Source: CAZPXH01 sp964591085 | GTDB taxonomy: Bacteria > Spirochaetota > Spirochaetia > DSM-27196 > CAZPXH01 | Length of the DNA: 50,819 nt | Direction of reading: 5' to 3' | NCBI GenBank assembly: GCA_964591085.1 | Contig: CAZPXH010000016.1 | Span: 1 to 50,819, forward strand | Part shown: positions 15,950-24,220 of the stretch, in pieces | Position numbering within the stretch: position 1 is the first letter of the stretch | Layout of the letters: every line of letters begins with the position of its first letter | The notes under the pieces: model-generated | What the model saw: only the letters and a program-made list of their open reading frames with translations | Database searches by the model: none | Told to the model about the DNA's origin: nothing | Program-made: the position numbers and the translations under genes

Positions 15950-16489
15950 ATGCGCTGCGCTCGTCTTTGCAAGGTATTTCTCTCACTGACGGTTGCTTTC
16001 CTTGCGGGGTGTACCTCTCTCCCGCTTCCCGGTTCCCACGATGAGAGCCTGTTGGTGATTCCCCTGCGCTGGGACACCTACGATGGTGGAGGAGTACGGG
16101 GAAACGCGGTGCAGCTCACCCTCAGCCTGAATGGGAGCAACCGAACCTACTCCGAGTCCGCGCCGGCGGGCTCATCACTGATCAGCTTTGCACTGCCACC
16201 GGGGCAGTACCGCGTAGAGAGTGCGCTGGTTCTGTACACGGTTGTGGATGGAAACGATCTGGAGCAGGAGCAGATCGGGGGAATGCGTGGCCGGGCAATC
16301 CTCGTTGGAGACCTGCAGGTCATTGTCTGGGACGGCGCAATAGAGGTGGAGTACGACGGGTGGATCACAGCAAGCAACGCTCCAACCGGCGCCGTTAGCC
16401 GGCTGGCGGTGAGCAATCAGCTGAGAAGCGATCCGCGTTGGGCTGCCTGGGAAACCCACCGCCGCGTGGGGTTTGCAAGCGGAGGCTGA
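15950..16489 (+). CDS. Small lipoprotein of unknown function (179 aa)
   Basis: I do not recognise this family. The signal peptide ends in FLAGC (Cys21), so it is a predicted lipoprotein. The mature part (about 158 residues) is beta-rich: VIPLRWDTYDGGGVRG, VQLTLSLNG and SFALPPGQYRVESALV, the last resembling the carboxypeptidase-regulatory-like or PEGA-like folds that decorate envelope proteins. It is divergent from the FecR-PEGA-PQQ lipoprotein and ends 10 bp before the convergent TolB/NHL gene, so it is wedged between two big envelope genes. A -10-like hexamer lies 5 nt before the start, with no ribosome-binding site. Confidence 0.7.
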   Translation: MRCARLCKVFLSLTVAFLAGCTSLPLPGSHDESLLVIPLRWDTYDGGGVRGNAVQLTLSLNGSNRTYSESAPAGSSLISFALPPGQYRVESALVLYTVVDGNDLEQEQIGGMRGRAILVGDLQVIVWDGAIEVEYDGWITASNAPTGAVSRLAVSNQLRSDPRWAAWETHRRVGFASGG

Positions 16490-16499
16490 TTGGGCCCGG

Positions 16500-19301
16500 C
16501 TACAGGTCCTCCACCGGGCGCACCGCCTGGTATCGGTTCCGGTCCCGGGTCTGCACCCAGCCCCGGCGCGCATCATAGGCACCAGCGGTCAGCCTGATCC
16601 CAAGCCCACCGAGCATGAGAAGCTCGGGCGCAAGGATCTGCGCCTGCTCCCACATCCCGTTGAGCACGTCCCCAAACTCGCCCGTGATTTCCACCTGCAG
16701 CGGGGTTGGCGCGAAGTCTGCGGGTCTGTTCTGGGATATCTGCCAGGCACCAATCACCAGTGCGTCCGCGGCCAGACCCGCCAGAAAAAGACCAAAGTGG
16801 AACCGGCCTCCGTAGAGGTGTCCGAACACCGGTGGCACCGCGGTAGTCCCGATCAGCGCGGGGTAGTAGTAGTCCGCGTACGCTTCCGGTAGACCAATCA
16901 CCGTCTGATAGCCGACAAGCCCGATTCCCAGAACCGGTGGGACGACGCCGGTGATGAGCCCCAGCCGGTTGGCTGTACGGAGGCTCCGCCATCGGTCCGG
17001 GTCTACCTCGTAGGTGGTGCCGATCTCAAAGGCCTGCAGCTCCCGGACCGCAGTCCGGCGCGCAACGGCAAAGTCTGTGGAAAGAAGCAGGCTGTTGGTG
17101 AGCAGGTAGGAAGTCACTCCAACGCCAAGGACACCACCGCCCAGGATGACCCGGGAGATCAACCAGTTTCGTTCAACGTCGGCGCGCGCGGATGCAATGT
17201 CGTCCCCGAGTCCTAGACCTGTGTAGTCGGCAAAGGCGGCGTCAGCAATGCCGGCAAAGAGGTCCGCGCCGACAAATGCTCCGAGGGAGAGCCCGAACGC
17301 CACGGCACCGGAGGTGAAACTTCCCACCACCCGAGCAGGGCGGATGGAGTCCTCCACAATTTCCATTCGTTGCCGCGCGGTGGCAGCGGTTTCCTGACGG
17401 AGCTGGAAGTCCCGGCCAAAGTCTGCGACGGCAAGCGACTGGATTGAGGGCCCGGTGGGTCGCAATACCTGGAGCCTGTCGCCAAAGGTGTCTGCAACAA
17501 CAAGAGTCCCGTCACCGAGCACATGAATTCCTCCCGGTGCCCGAAACTCGCCCTCACCGGTCCCGAATCCACCAATGACAGAGAGCCGCTCTCCGCTGGC
17601 CCCGTAGCGCCAGACCTGGTGGGTGACCGGCCTGACGATGTAGATGTTCCCAAGATCATCAACGCCAACTCCGGTTCCGCCGGCGCTCCCCGGAAGGGTC
17701 ACCGTTGACGCAAGGCGGCCAAGGGTGTCCACCCGGATGACGGTCTCTGACTCCGAACTGAAGATGTGCAACAGATCCCGGGGTCCGTAGGCCAGAGCGG
17801 TAGGCGCCCCTCCGAGGTCCGCAAGACGTTCGATGAAGCTCGCCTCAACCGCCGCATCCCGCTCGCCTTCCGGGTCCAGGACCATCACCTGGTCTCCCTG
17901 CAGCACGTAGAGTTCTCCGGTCTCGGCGATAGCAAGCAGGCGGTTGCCCTCCGCGTTGTGCAGCGCCTGGTTCACTGGAATTGCTTCCAACTCTTGGAAC
18001 TCCCCGCGATACCGCAGGATCTCTCGCGCACCGGTCCAGGTCACATGGAGCACGTCGTTGGGGTCTAGCGTCAGCGAGACGTAGCGGTTCCGGGGAATGG
18101 TGGGCGTTACCACCGCCTGCTGCACCAGCTCCTGGTCCAGCAGAAACAGACTGATTCCGCGCACCCCGCTTCCCACAAGCACGTAACCACCAGGGACCGG
18201 TGTGACTGCCCGCGGTTGGGTGAACCCGCTGAAAGGCCGCGTGATGGCAACATCAAAGGGCGCGGCAATGAGGTTTGCATAGCGCTGATAAACCGCCTCA
18301 GCCGCTGCAAAGTCCGGGTTGTCCGCGTAGTACAGCGAATCCGCCTCTGCACGGAGGGTTTCCAGGGAGGCGGTAGTCCGCTCGGTGGCCTCGGCAAGCA
18401 CGCCGGAGCCAATCTCCTGCAGTGTGGTGTCGTTCCCGGCAAGGCGGGTCAGGGCCTGGAATTCGGCCAGGTCCAGGATGGCATCCTCAATCAGATCGGG
18501 ATTCTGCGCGATCTCCAGCAGCTCTTCCCCCCGCCTGCGGAGAAAGCTGATTTCCTCTTCCGTGGCAGCCGGGATAGCAAACTCAACGCGGGTTGTCCGG
18601 TCCTCAAATATCTCTACCTGTTGCCGGTAGATCACCGTCTCTCCCAGAAGCCGGTCCTGTCTGATGGTGAGTTCATAGCTCCCGTTGAGAACGTTCTGGA
18701 GGTCCGTCTCCGGATTCCGGATCCGCGTCTGATCCAGGAAGACGTCAAAGAGTCCTTCACCGTCCACCAGGACAATCTCCAGCTCGCCAAAGCCAACGCG
18801 GACATCACTGAACTCACTGACCAGGGCAACGGTAATCTCATCGGCCGCATCAAAGACCGCAAAGATGCTTCGGGCAACCGCGGTCGGCGCAAAGCGGACT
18901 CCCTGCTCTTCTGCGGAGTACAGGTTCAGGCGGAACTCAAGCTGACGCTGGTCATTTCGGATCAGGTTACCGTAGATCACCTCTTCAAACGGGGCGGACT
19001 CTACAAGCAAGGCGATCTGCTGCTGGTCCTCTATATCTACAGAGGCAAGTGCGGGTTCGTCATAGACCTCGGTCACGGCAAAGTCACCCAGAAGACGCAG
19101 GACCAAACCAACGCTGTCGCTGACGGTGCGGGCAACCGCGTCGTAGGCGGGCTCCCCGCTGTCATTGCGCATTGGCACAATGGCAATGCGCGGCCGGAAA
19201 TCGCCCTCCGCCTCACTCTCCTGCGCAAAGAGCCCACTGACAGGAAGCAGAACCAGAATCAGGCCGCAGAGGCCGGCCAATACCGTTGCGGATCCATGCA
19301 T
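16500..19301 (-). CDS. TolB-like / NHL propeller protein with C-terminal membrane domain
   Basis: About 933 residues, architecture visible in order. Signal peptide to about residue 27 (LLPVSGLFAQ). A TolB-N/CsgG-like nucleotide-type domain at 38-170, with IAIVPMRNDSGEPAYDAVARTVSDSV and IYGNLIRNDQRQLEFRLNLYS. A PEGA-like segment about 172-245 (VLNGSYELTIRQDRLLGETVIYRQQVEI). A helical stretch follows. NHL/SMP-30-like propeller blades run about 350-650, for example LGNIYIVRPVTHQVWRYGASGERL and GGIHVLGDGTLVVADTFGDRLQVL. Then come several hydrophobic segments to about 900 (VVGSFTSGAVAFGLSLGAFVG, VILGGGVLGVGVTSYLL). This combination is known to me mainly from spirochaete envelope proteins of unknown role. 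The ATG at 19301 is preferred to the GTG at 19304. Confidence 0.8.
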   Translation of the reverse strand: MHGSATVLAGLCGLILVLLPVSGLFAQESEAEGDFRPRIAIVPMRNDSGEPAYDAVARTVSDSVGLVLRLLGDFAVTEVYDEPALASVDIEDQQQIALLVESAPFEEVIYGNLIRNDQRQLEFRLNLYSAEEQGVRFAPTAVARSIFAVFDAADEITVALVSEFSDVRVGFGELEIVLVDGEGLFDVFLDQTRIRNPETDLQNVLNGSYELTIRQDRLLGETVIYRQQVEIFEDRTTRVEFAIPAATEEEISFLRRRGEELLEIAQNPDLIEDAILDLAEFQALTRLAGNDTTLQEIGSGVLAEATERTTASLETLRAEADSLYYADNPDFAAAEAVYQRYANLIAAPFDVAITRPFSGFTQPRAVTPVPGGYVLVGSGVRGISLFLLDQELVQQAVVTPTIPRNRYVSLTLDPNDVLHVTWTGAREILRYRGEFQELEAIPVNQALHNAEGNRLLAIAETGELYVLQGDQVMVLDPEGERDAAVEASFIERLADLGGAPTALAYGPRDLLHIFSSESETVIRVDTLGRLASTVTLPGSAGGTGVGVDDLGNIYIVRPVTHQVWRYGASGERLSVIGGFGTGEGEFRAPGGIHVLGDGTLVVADTFGDRLQVLRPTGPSIQSLAVADFGRDFQLRQETAATARQRMEIVEDSIRPARVVGSFTSGAVAFGLSLGAFVGADLFAGIADAAFADYTGLGLGDDIASARADVERNWLISRVILGGGVLGVGVTSYLLTNSLLLSTDFAVARRTAVRELQAFEIGTTYEVDPDRWRSLRTANRLGLITGVVPPVLGIGLVGYQTVIGLPEAYADYYYPALIGTTAVPPVFGHLYGGRFHFGLFLAGLAADALVIGAWQISQNRPADFAPTPLQVEITGEFGDVLNGMWEQAQILAPELLMLGGLGIRLTAGAYDARRGWVQTRDRNRYQAVRPVEDL

Positions 19302-19338
19302 CACAGGCTATTGTACCTTTGGAGTTTCAAATGAACAA
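19286..19338. promoter_or_regulatory. Divergent promoters sharing one -10 element
   Basis: Minus strand: TTGTTC (19338-19333), 17 bp, TACAAT (19315-19310), 8 nt to the ATG at 19301. Plus strand: TTGCGG (19286-19291), 17 bp, TATTGT (19309-19314), 16 nt to the ATG at 19331, with GGAG (19321-19324) as its ribosome-binding site. The -10 of each direction is the same TATTGTA sequence read on opposite strands, so the two promoters exclude each other. Each -35 lies inside the other gene's first codons. Confidence 0.45.
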
Positions 19339-21298
19339 TGCGCAGTCGGGCAGACGGAGGTACATCTTGCGGGTATTGGGCCTCGCTGGCCTGCTTCTGG
19401 CGGGATTCGCGAGCTGCTCCCTGTTTGAATACCCCCAACCCCTCAACAATCCGGCCGACCCGGATCTCAACTACCGCTACGTGGGTGAGCTGAACAATCG
19501 CCTTGGACCGGACTTTTACGGAGGTGTACCCCGTCCACGGGATGCAGAGTGGCACGCGGCAACACAGCAGCTCTTCTTTGTGAGTGATCTGACCTCACGC
19601 CTGTACGCGCAGGGTCTCAGTGACGATGCCCCTGTCTCAGTGGCTCTGCCGCGCGAGCTGGAGATCGATGCCGATATCGCCCTCTGGAACAACGGTCCGG
19701 ACCTGCACGTGTTCGTGAGTGCTGGTCAGGTCCTGCTCCGTGCGGTCATCTCCGGGGGTGAGCAGCTTCAGAACGCTGTGATCTCAGAGGTGAACCTGGG
19801 TTCCGATTGGGACGCAGAAATCTTTGGCATAGAGACCTTGAACGACTCTGGTGATCTGTACCTTGCGTTTTTCTCCGACGATGGCCCGGGAATCCTGCAA
19901 TACGACCCTGAAGCGGATGACGTACTGATCAGCCGGCTCATTCCGGACATGAACGATAGTGTCTCCGGGAACCGTGGCGGCTTTGCCGTGACGGACAACT
20001 ACCTTGCGGTATCCCGATCTGCCAACGGGATCCTGCGCATCAGCCGGGCAGGCTTCTCCTCCGGCGGAGACTACGATCCCTGGACCTTCACCGAATTCGG
20101 CGGAACGGTCTCCGCTGCAGCCGGCAGCGGGGGAGCCAGTGGTTGGGAGGGCGCCCTGGACCACCTGCCGGGGACCCCGGACACCATTGTGGCGCTCCGG
20201 GATAGCGGCACGTTTGGTCCTGCCGCTGTCATTAACCTTGCCAACACCGTATCACCGCTGGTGAGCGCGCCGGGCACCCTTGGCAGTTATCAATTCGTCG
20301 AAAGCGTGCCCGTGGCCGCGCGCACAACTGGTGACTATCTGGTTGCGGACAGCTTTGGGCGCGTCGTCCGGGATCTCTCCAGCGACACCGTGGAGATCTC
20401 CTGGCCGGACCCGGATGCCGGCGCGTTTGCCGGGCCCCTCCTGATCACCTCGGACGAGCTGGGGACCGTCTTCATCTATGACAACTTCCTGGGGAGCGTG
20501 GTCCGAATTGACCCGAACGGCGTGAGAACCCGTGTTCTGCCGCTGGGTAGCTTGGGCATCGTGTCCACAATCTCGGCACGTGAAGGCCGCTTTGCGCTCT
20601 ACGAGGAGTCCGGAATAGATGAGGTGAGGCTCTACAATTACGTCGGTGCAACGCTGGAAACCTGGACTCCGCCGGATCTGTTAAATCGGCGCGTAGCCGT
20701 TGCACCCCTTGAGCCCGGGCTGCCGGAGGCCTACTGGATGAGCGCCGATTCCTCCACTGCGGAGCTCACACCCCTGCAGAGTGGAGGCTCGCTTGGGACT
20801 ACCGTACCGTTGCAGACCGACGGAGCAGACCTGAACGTGGGAGCCTTGGCAGTTATCGCAGGTGAGACATCAGAAGTGTATGTGGGACTGTCCGCATTCC
20901 TGGGGGATTCCAGAGAGTCCGGGGTCTTCCTTGCGAACTTCACTGATGGTTCGCTCACTCCAGTCTTGGGCTCGCTGGCTGGCGGGGAGGGCGTGCGAGA
21001 ACTCGATCCGGAAGAGCCCCCCGACTCCGCGGATGTGCAGGCCCTGGCCTACCGCAGCGGCTTTCTGTGGGCGCTCATTGCCGAGTTTGCTGCGGCGGTA
21101 CGCCTGACGCCCCAGGGGGACATCCGCGGTAGCATGTCAGTAGGTAAGGATACCAGTGGCCTTGGCACCTGGACCAATCCGGGGACCGTCATCAACCGCA
21201 GAGACTACTTGGAAGGCAGCCTGGCAATTGACGGCAGCGCCAACCTGCTGTTCGCAGATCGGTTTGAACCGTACATCCAGGTCTTTGAGGCGTACTAG
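19331..21298 (+). CDS. Propeller-type lipoprotein of unknown function (655 aa)
   Basis: Signal peptide ends in AGFASCS (Cys29), so this is a predicted lipoprotein. The rest has the repeating style of a beta-propeller: blades like YLAVSRSANGILRISRAGFS, TGDYLVADSFGRVVRDL, ELGTVFIYDNFLGSVVRIDPNG and EGRFALYEESGIDEVRLYNYVG. I cannot name a specific family. It is divergent from the TolB/NHL gene across a shared promoter, suggesting they work in the same structure. Start 19331 is chosen for its GGAG site and because the frame from 19286 would run back through the neighbouring gene. The C-terminus (NLLFADRFEPYIQVFEAY) resembles a last, closing blade. Confidence 0.75.
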   Translation: MNNAQSGRRRYILRVLGLAGLLLAGFASCSLFEYPQPLNNPADPDLNYRYVGELNNRLGPDFYGGVPRPRDAEWHAATQQLFFVSDLTSRLYAQGLSDDAPVSVALPRELEIDADIALWNNGPDLHVFVSAGQVLLRAVISGGEQLQNAVISEVNLGSDWDAEIFGIETLNDSGDLYLAFFSDDGPGILQYDPEADDVLISRLIPDMNDSVSGNRGGFAVTDNYLAVSRSANGILRISRAGFSSGGDYDPWTFTEFGGTVSAAAGSGGASGWEGALDHLPGTPDTIVALRDSGTFGPAAVINLANTVSPLVSAPGTLGSYQFVESVPVAARTTGDYLVADSFGRVVRDLSSDTVEISWPDPDAGAFAGPLLITSDELGTVFIYDNFLGSVVRIDPNGVRTRVLPLGSLGIVSTISAREGRFALYEESGIDEVRLYNYVGATLETWTPPDLLNRRVAVAPLEPGLPEAYWMSADSSTAELTPLQSGGSLGTTVPLQTDGADLNVGALAVIAGETSEVYVGLSAFLGDSRESGVFLANFTDGSLTPVLGSLAGGEGVRELDPEEPPDSADVQALAYRSGFLWALIAEFAAAVRLTPQGDIRGSMSVGKDTSGLGTWTNPGTVINRRDYLEGSLAIDGSANLLFADRFEPYIQVFEAY

Positions 21299-21394
21299 GT
21301 CGGGCGCAGAGATTCGGCACAAGCACGGGAATGCGCCATGGGCCGGCCGCAGATCGAGCCGATCGGGATCTCGCGGAGGATCGCAGGCGCCAGC

Positions 21395-21423
21395 AAGACA
21401 GCTGTCACAAAAGGGGATAGAAT
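21395..21423 (+). promoter_or_regulatory. Candidate promoter of the PPC lipoprotein
   Basis: AAGACA (21395-21400), 17 bp, TAGAAT (21418-21423). The -10 matches consensus at 5 of 6 positions and the -35 at 4 of 6. The start codon is 29 nt downstream with a TTGGAG ribosome-binding site, so this gene is not leaderless, unlike many neighbours. Confidence 0.45.
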
Positions 21424-21452
21424 GTCCTATAGCCCTTGGATTGGAGTCCGCC

Positions 21453-22343
21453 ATGCGTTTTTTTTCCACCGGTTCCTGCAAAACTGCACGCTTTCTGAAG
21501 CTCGGCATTCTTGCCGCCCTTGTATTCAGCCTGTCCAGCTGTGACATCATTACAAGTCTTTTGCTTGACGCGCTGCTGAGCGGCGGCGTCGCTGAGGACG
21601 CCTACGAGTTTGATGATGACGCTGCCAGCGCCAACCAGCTTGATCTGTTCCTCTACTCCACCACGCCCTCCTTTGGTCACTCCCTGACGTCTGGTGACCA
21701 GGACTGGTTTGTGATGGATGTTCCTGCCGGCTTCATCACTACAATCAACACGGTATCAGCAGGTGGCAATGACGTTGACACAACGCTCACCTACTACGTT
21801 GACCAGCCGTTTTCCTCCGCCACCGGCTTTGACGATGACGGCGGGGACAACACTTACTCTAGTCTCACCTACACCAATGACTCATCCACGGATGTCACGC
21901 TGTACGTGGTCGTTGAGGGTTTCAGCGAGACCTCCAGAGGCGACTATGACCTGGAGGTAGCGGTAAACGACTTCTTCTTCTGGACCAACACCTCAACCGG
22001 ATTCAACAACGCAGTTGACTTGGGCGATCCGTTCACCGGCGTGGCCTTCCAGCCCGTCTCCCTCTCGGCGAACGACAACGACTACTATGTCATTCAAACC
22101 TTTGCTGGGGACGTTGTGACAGTTGAGACGTTCGCCGTTCTGCAGGGGATCGACGACGTTGATACCGTGGTGGACGTCTACGACTACGCATTCAACTTTG
22201 TGGCCAGCAACGATGACAGCGAGACGGGGTTATACTCCCAGCTCAGCTTCACATCCAGCTTCAATGACGTCTACTACATCCTCGTCAGAGGCTTCAGCGC
22301 AACCTCTGCCGGCTACTACGGAATTGTGGTGGACGCTGACTAG
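21453..22343 (+). CDS. Lipoprotein with two PPC-like beta domains
   Basis: A 296-residue lipoprotein (signal ending SLSSC, Cys30) followed by two similar beta-sandwich units that resemble bacterial pre-peptidase C-terminal (PPC) domains. Unit 1, about residues 45-165: DDAASANQLDLFLYST, GDQDWFVMDVPAGFITTINT, DVDTTLTYY. Unit 2, about 175-296: NNAVDLGDPFTG, NDNDYYVIQTFAGDVVTVETF, DVDTVVDVYD, YYILVRGFSATSAGYYGIVV. There is no peptidase part, so the PPC units are probably binding or spacing modules on the surface. Residues are strongly Asp-rich, suggesting Ca2+ binding. The start is fixed by the lipoprotein signal and its ribosome-binding site; the frame is open further upstream, but that part is not protein-like. 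A clear terminator follows. Confidence 0.82.
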   Translation: MRFFSTGSCKTARFLKLGILAALVFSLSSCDIITSLLLDALLSGGVAEDAYEFDDDAASANQLDLFLYSTTPSFGHSLTSGDQDWFVMDVPAGFITTINTVSAGGNDVDTTLTYYVDQPFSSATGFDDDGGDNTYSSLTYTNDSSTDVTLYVVVEGFSETSRGDYDLEVAVNDFFFWTNTSTGFNNAVDLGDPFTGVAFQPVSLSANDNDYYVIQTFAGDVVTVETFAVLQGIDDVDTVVDVYDYAFNFVASNDDSETGLYSQLSFTSSFNDVYYILVRGFSATSAGYYGIVVDAD

Positions 22344-22368
22344 GTCTGACGTGCCCTACCCACTGGAG

Positions 22369-22395
22369 GCCCCCGCACACCGCGGGGGCTTTTTT
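22369..22395 (+). terminator. Intrinsic terminator after the PPC lipoprotein
   Basis: Perfect 8-bp stem GCCCCCGC (22369-22376) and GCGGGGGC (22382-22389), a 5-nt loop (ACACC), then six T (22390-22395). It lies 25 bp after the PPC gene's stop codon and is the clearest Rho-independent terminator in the window. Confidence 0.9.
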
Positions 22396-22415
22396 GTGCC
22401 GCCGGCCGAAAACCC

Positions 22416-23270
22416 CTATCCCCGGGAGCTCGCCCAGTCCACATAGCCGGTGGTGGTTGCGATCACGGGACTCCTCCCCGTGGGGACGTTTGCCATGGAA
22501 AGCATGGGCCCAATCCACCGCGGCACACCGGGGAGCTGCAGCCTGGAAGCCAGTGACAACGCGGAGGACACGGCGGCGGCGGGAACCGGGACAAGCCGCA
22601 CACCTCGGGCGGATAGGTAGAGCCTGGAAAAGTCGGTGCCGCTGACCTCCTGGGGCCCGGCAATCTCCACCCGCGGCTCGCCGCCGGCAAAGCCCGGGGT
22701 CAGAGCATCGGCAAGGACTGCGGCGAGGTCAGCCGCGTGGACCGGCGCAAAGCGCGTGGGCAGCAGGGGAAGCGGCAAAACGGGAAACCGTTGGAGCCAT
22801 CGGAGCACCCGGACCAGCTCACTGCCATTGCCAAAGCCAATGCCGGGAGCCAGCACCACGGAGGAAATCCCTGAGTCCAGGACCACGCGTTCGGCACGGG
22901 CCTTGGTCCACGCGTAGGGCGCGGCGCTTTCCTCGGTGACACCCAGGGCGCTGACCTGCACCAGGCGCACCGCGCGCTGCTCGCGGGCAACCTGAACCAG
23001 GTTCCGGGCACCGCGGAGGTGTACCGCCAGGTAGCGCGCACGGTTGCCCGCTGGCAAGAGGGGGCTGAGAGCCACCAAGTTAATGATGCTGTCGGCGCCC
23101 CTGAGAGCCCGGCGCAAGCTTGCGATGTCGGTGATGTCAGCGCGGACGTGGTCCGGGTGAGACAGGCTGCGCCGGGAGATAGTGCGCAGCGTCCGGCCGC
23201 GGCGCCGGAGTTCGGCACAGACATGGCTCCCGATGAAGCCGGTGCCCCCAAGAACAGCGGTGAGCCCCAC
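22416..23270 (-). CDS. Atypical SDR NAD(P)-binding protein (NDUFA9-like)
   Basis: A 284-residue Rossmann-fold protein of the atypical short-chain dehydrogenase group. The cofactor motif GGTGFIGSHV is at residues 8-17, and NLVALSP and VSALGV follow the usual strand order. The active-site Tyr-x3-Lys is seen as APYAWTKARAE. The C-terminal half has PTRFAPVHAADLAAVLADAL, the NDUFA9/complex I chaperone-like pattern. Such proteins often act as quinone- or nucleotide-sugar-linked epimerases or as assembly factors; the substrate cannot be read. It starts with GTG 2 bp after the permease gene stop and so is the last gene of the oligopeptide ABC operon. Confidence 0.82.
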   Translation of the reverse strand: MGLTAVLGGTGFIGSHVCAELRRRGRTLRTISRRSLSHPDHVRADITDIASLRRALRGADSIINLVALSPLLPAGNRARYLAVHLRGARNLVQVAREQRAVRLVQVSALGVTEESAAPYAWTKARAERVVLDSGISSVVLAPGIGFGNGSELVRVLRWLQRFPVLPLPLLPTRFAPVHAADLAAVLADALTPGFAGGEPRVEIAGPQEVSGTDFSRLYLSARGVRLVPVPAAAVSSALSLASRLQLPGVPRWIGPMLSMANVPTGRSPVIATTTGYVDWASSRG

Positions 23271-23272
23271 GC

Positions 23273-24220
23273 TCAGCTCAGTCGCACCCGCGGATTGAGC
23301 AGGGCAAAGAGCAGGTCTGCCACAAGATTCGCAAAGGAATAGAAGAACACAATGATGACCGAAATCGCCTGAAGGACTGGCAGATTTTTCTGGCTGACCG
23401 CGGTGACCAGCAGACTCCCGATGCCGGGATAGTTGAACACGTTCTCAATCACCACCAGCCCGCCCATGAGCCACCCGATAGAGAGCGCAATGACCGCAAT
23501 TGTCGGCAGGAGTGCGTTCCGGAGTGCGTGCCCAAACACCACGCGCCGCCACGGCAGGCCCTTGAGCCTTGCTGTGCGGACGTAGGGCTTGCGAAGCTCC
23601 TCCAGCATTCCCGCGCGGGTCATTCGGGTGATGTAGCCCACCAGCACCAGGCTTGCCGTGATTGCAGGCAGGATCAGGACCCCGAGCCAGGCCCCGGCGC
23701 TCATGCTGGAAGACACCAGGGACGTTGTTGGAAACCAACCCAGCCCGAGCGCAAAGACGTTGATAAGGACAATTCCGGTTACAAACTCGGGGAGTCCTAC
23801 CACGGAAAGCGACATCACCGAGATCGTGGAGTCCACCCAGGTGTTTTCCCTCAAGGCTGCCAGCACCCCAAGGAGCAGGGAAAGCGGAATGGCAATCAGG
23901 AGGGTTAGCCCCGCAAGCCGAAGGCTGTTTCCCAGGCGCGCGAGAACCAGGGGCCGCACGGGTGGAGACCCCGCGGTGAACGAACGTCCCCAGTCAGCGG
24001 TGACAAAGCCTCCCAGCCATCGCGCGTACTGCACCAGGGGAGGTGCGTCCAGGCCAAACTGCTCATTGAAGCGCTCTATGGCGGTAGCTGATGCGTCCCG
24101 GCCCAGGACCAGGCGTGCGATATCACCGGGGAGCAGATTGGTCAGCGCAAAGATGATGAAGGAGGTGACCAGCAGGGTGAGCAGGAGCAGGAAGACCCGG
24201 CGAATCAGGTAGCGCGTCAC
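23273..24220 (-). CDS. Oligopeptide/dipeptide-type ABC permease (DppB-like)
   Basis: A 315-residue inner-membrane permease with six predicted helices. The N-terminus MTRYLIRRVFLLLLTLLVTSFIIFALTNLLPGD is the DppB/OppB signature, and the EAA-type loop near the C-terminus reads RTARLKGLPWRRVVFGHALRNALLPTI. The helix after it, IENVFNYPGIGSLL, is also typical. It would pair with the DppC-like permease encoded two genes upstream. Its first codons overlap the end of the ATPase gene by 4 bp (ATGA), so translation is coupled. Confidence 0.92.
   Translation of the reverse strand: MTRYLIRRVFLLLLTLLVTSFIIFALTNLLPGDIARLVLGRDASATAIERFNEQFGLDAPPLVQYARWLGGFVTADWGRSFTAGSPPVRPLVLARLGNSLRLAGLTLLIAIPLSLLLGVLAALRENTWVDSTISVMSLSVVGLPEFVTGIVLINVFALGLGWFPTTSLVSSSMSAGAWLGVLILPAITASLVLVGYITRMTRAGMLEELRKPYVRTARLKGLPWRRVVFGHALRNALLPTIAVIALSIGWLMGGLVVIENVFNYPGIGSLLVTAVSQKNLPVLQAISVIIVFFYSFANLVADLLFALLNPRVRLS

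Noticed and set aside
18216..19334. 372-codon plus-strand frame
   Set aside because: Antisense to the TolB/NHL gene; composition is not protein-like and no family is seen.
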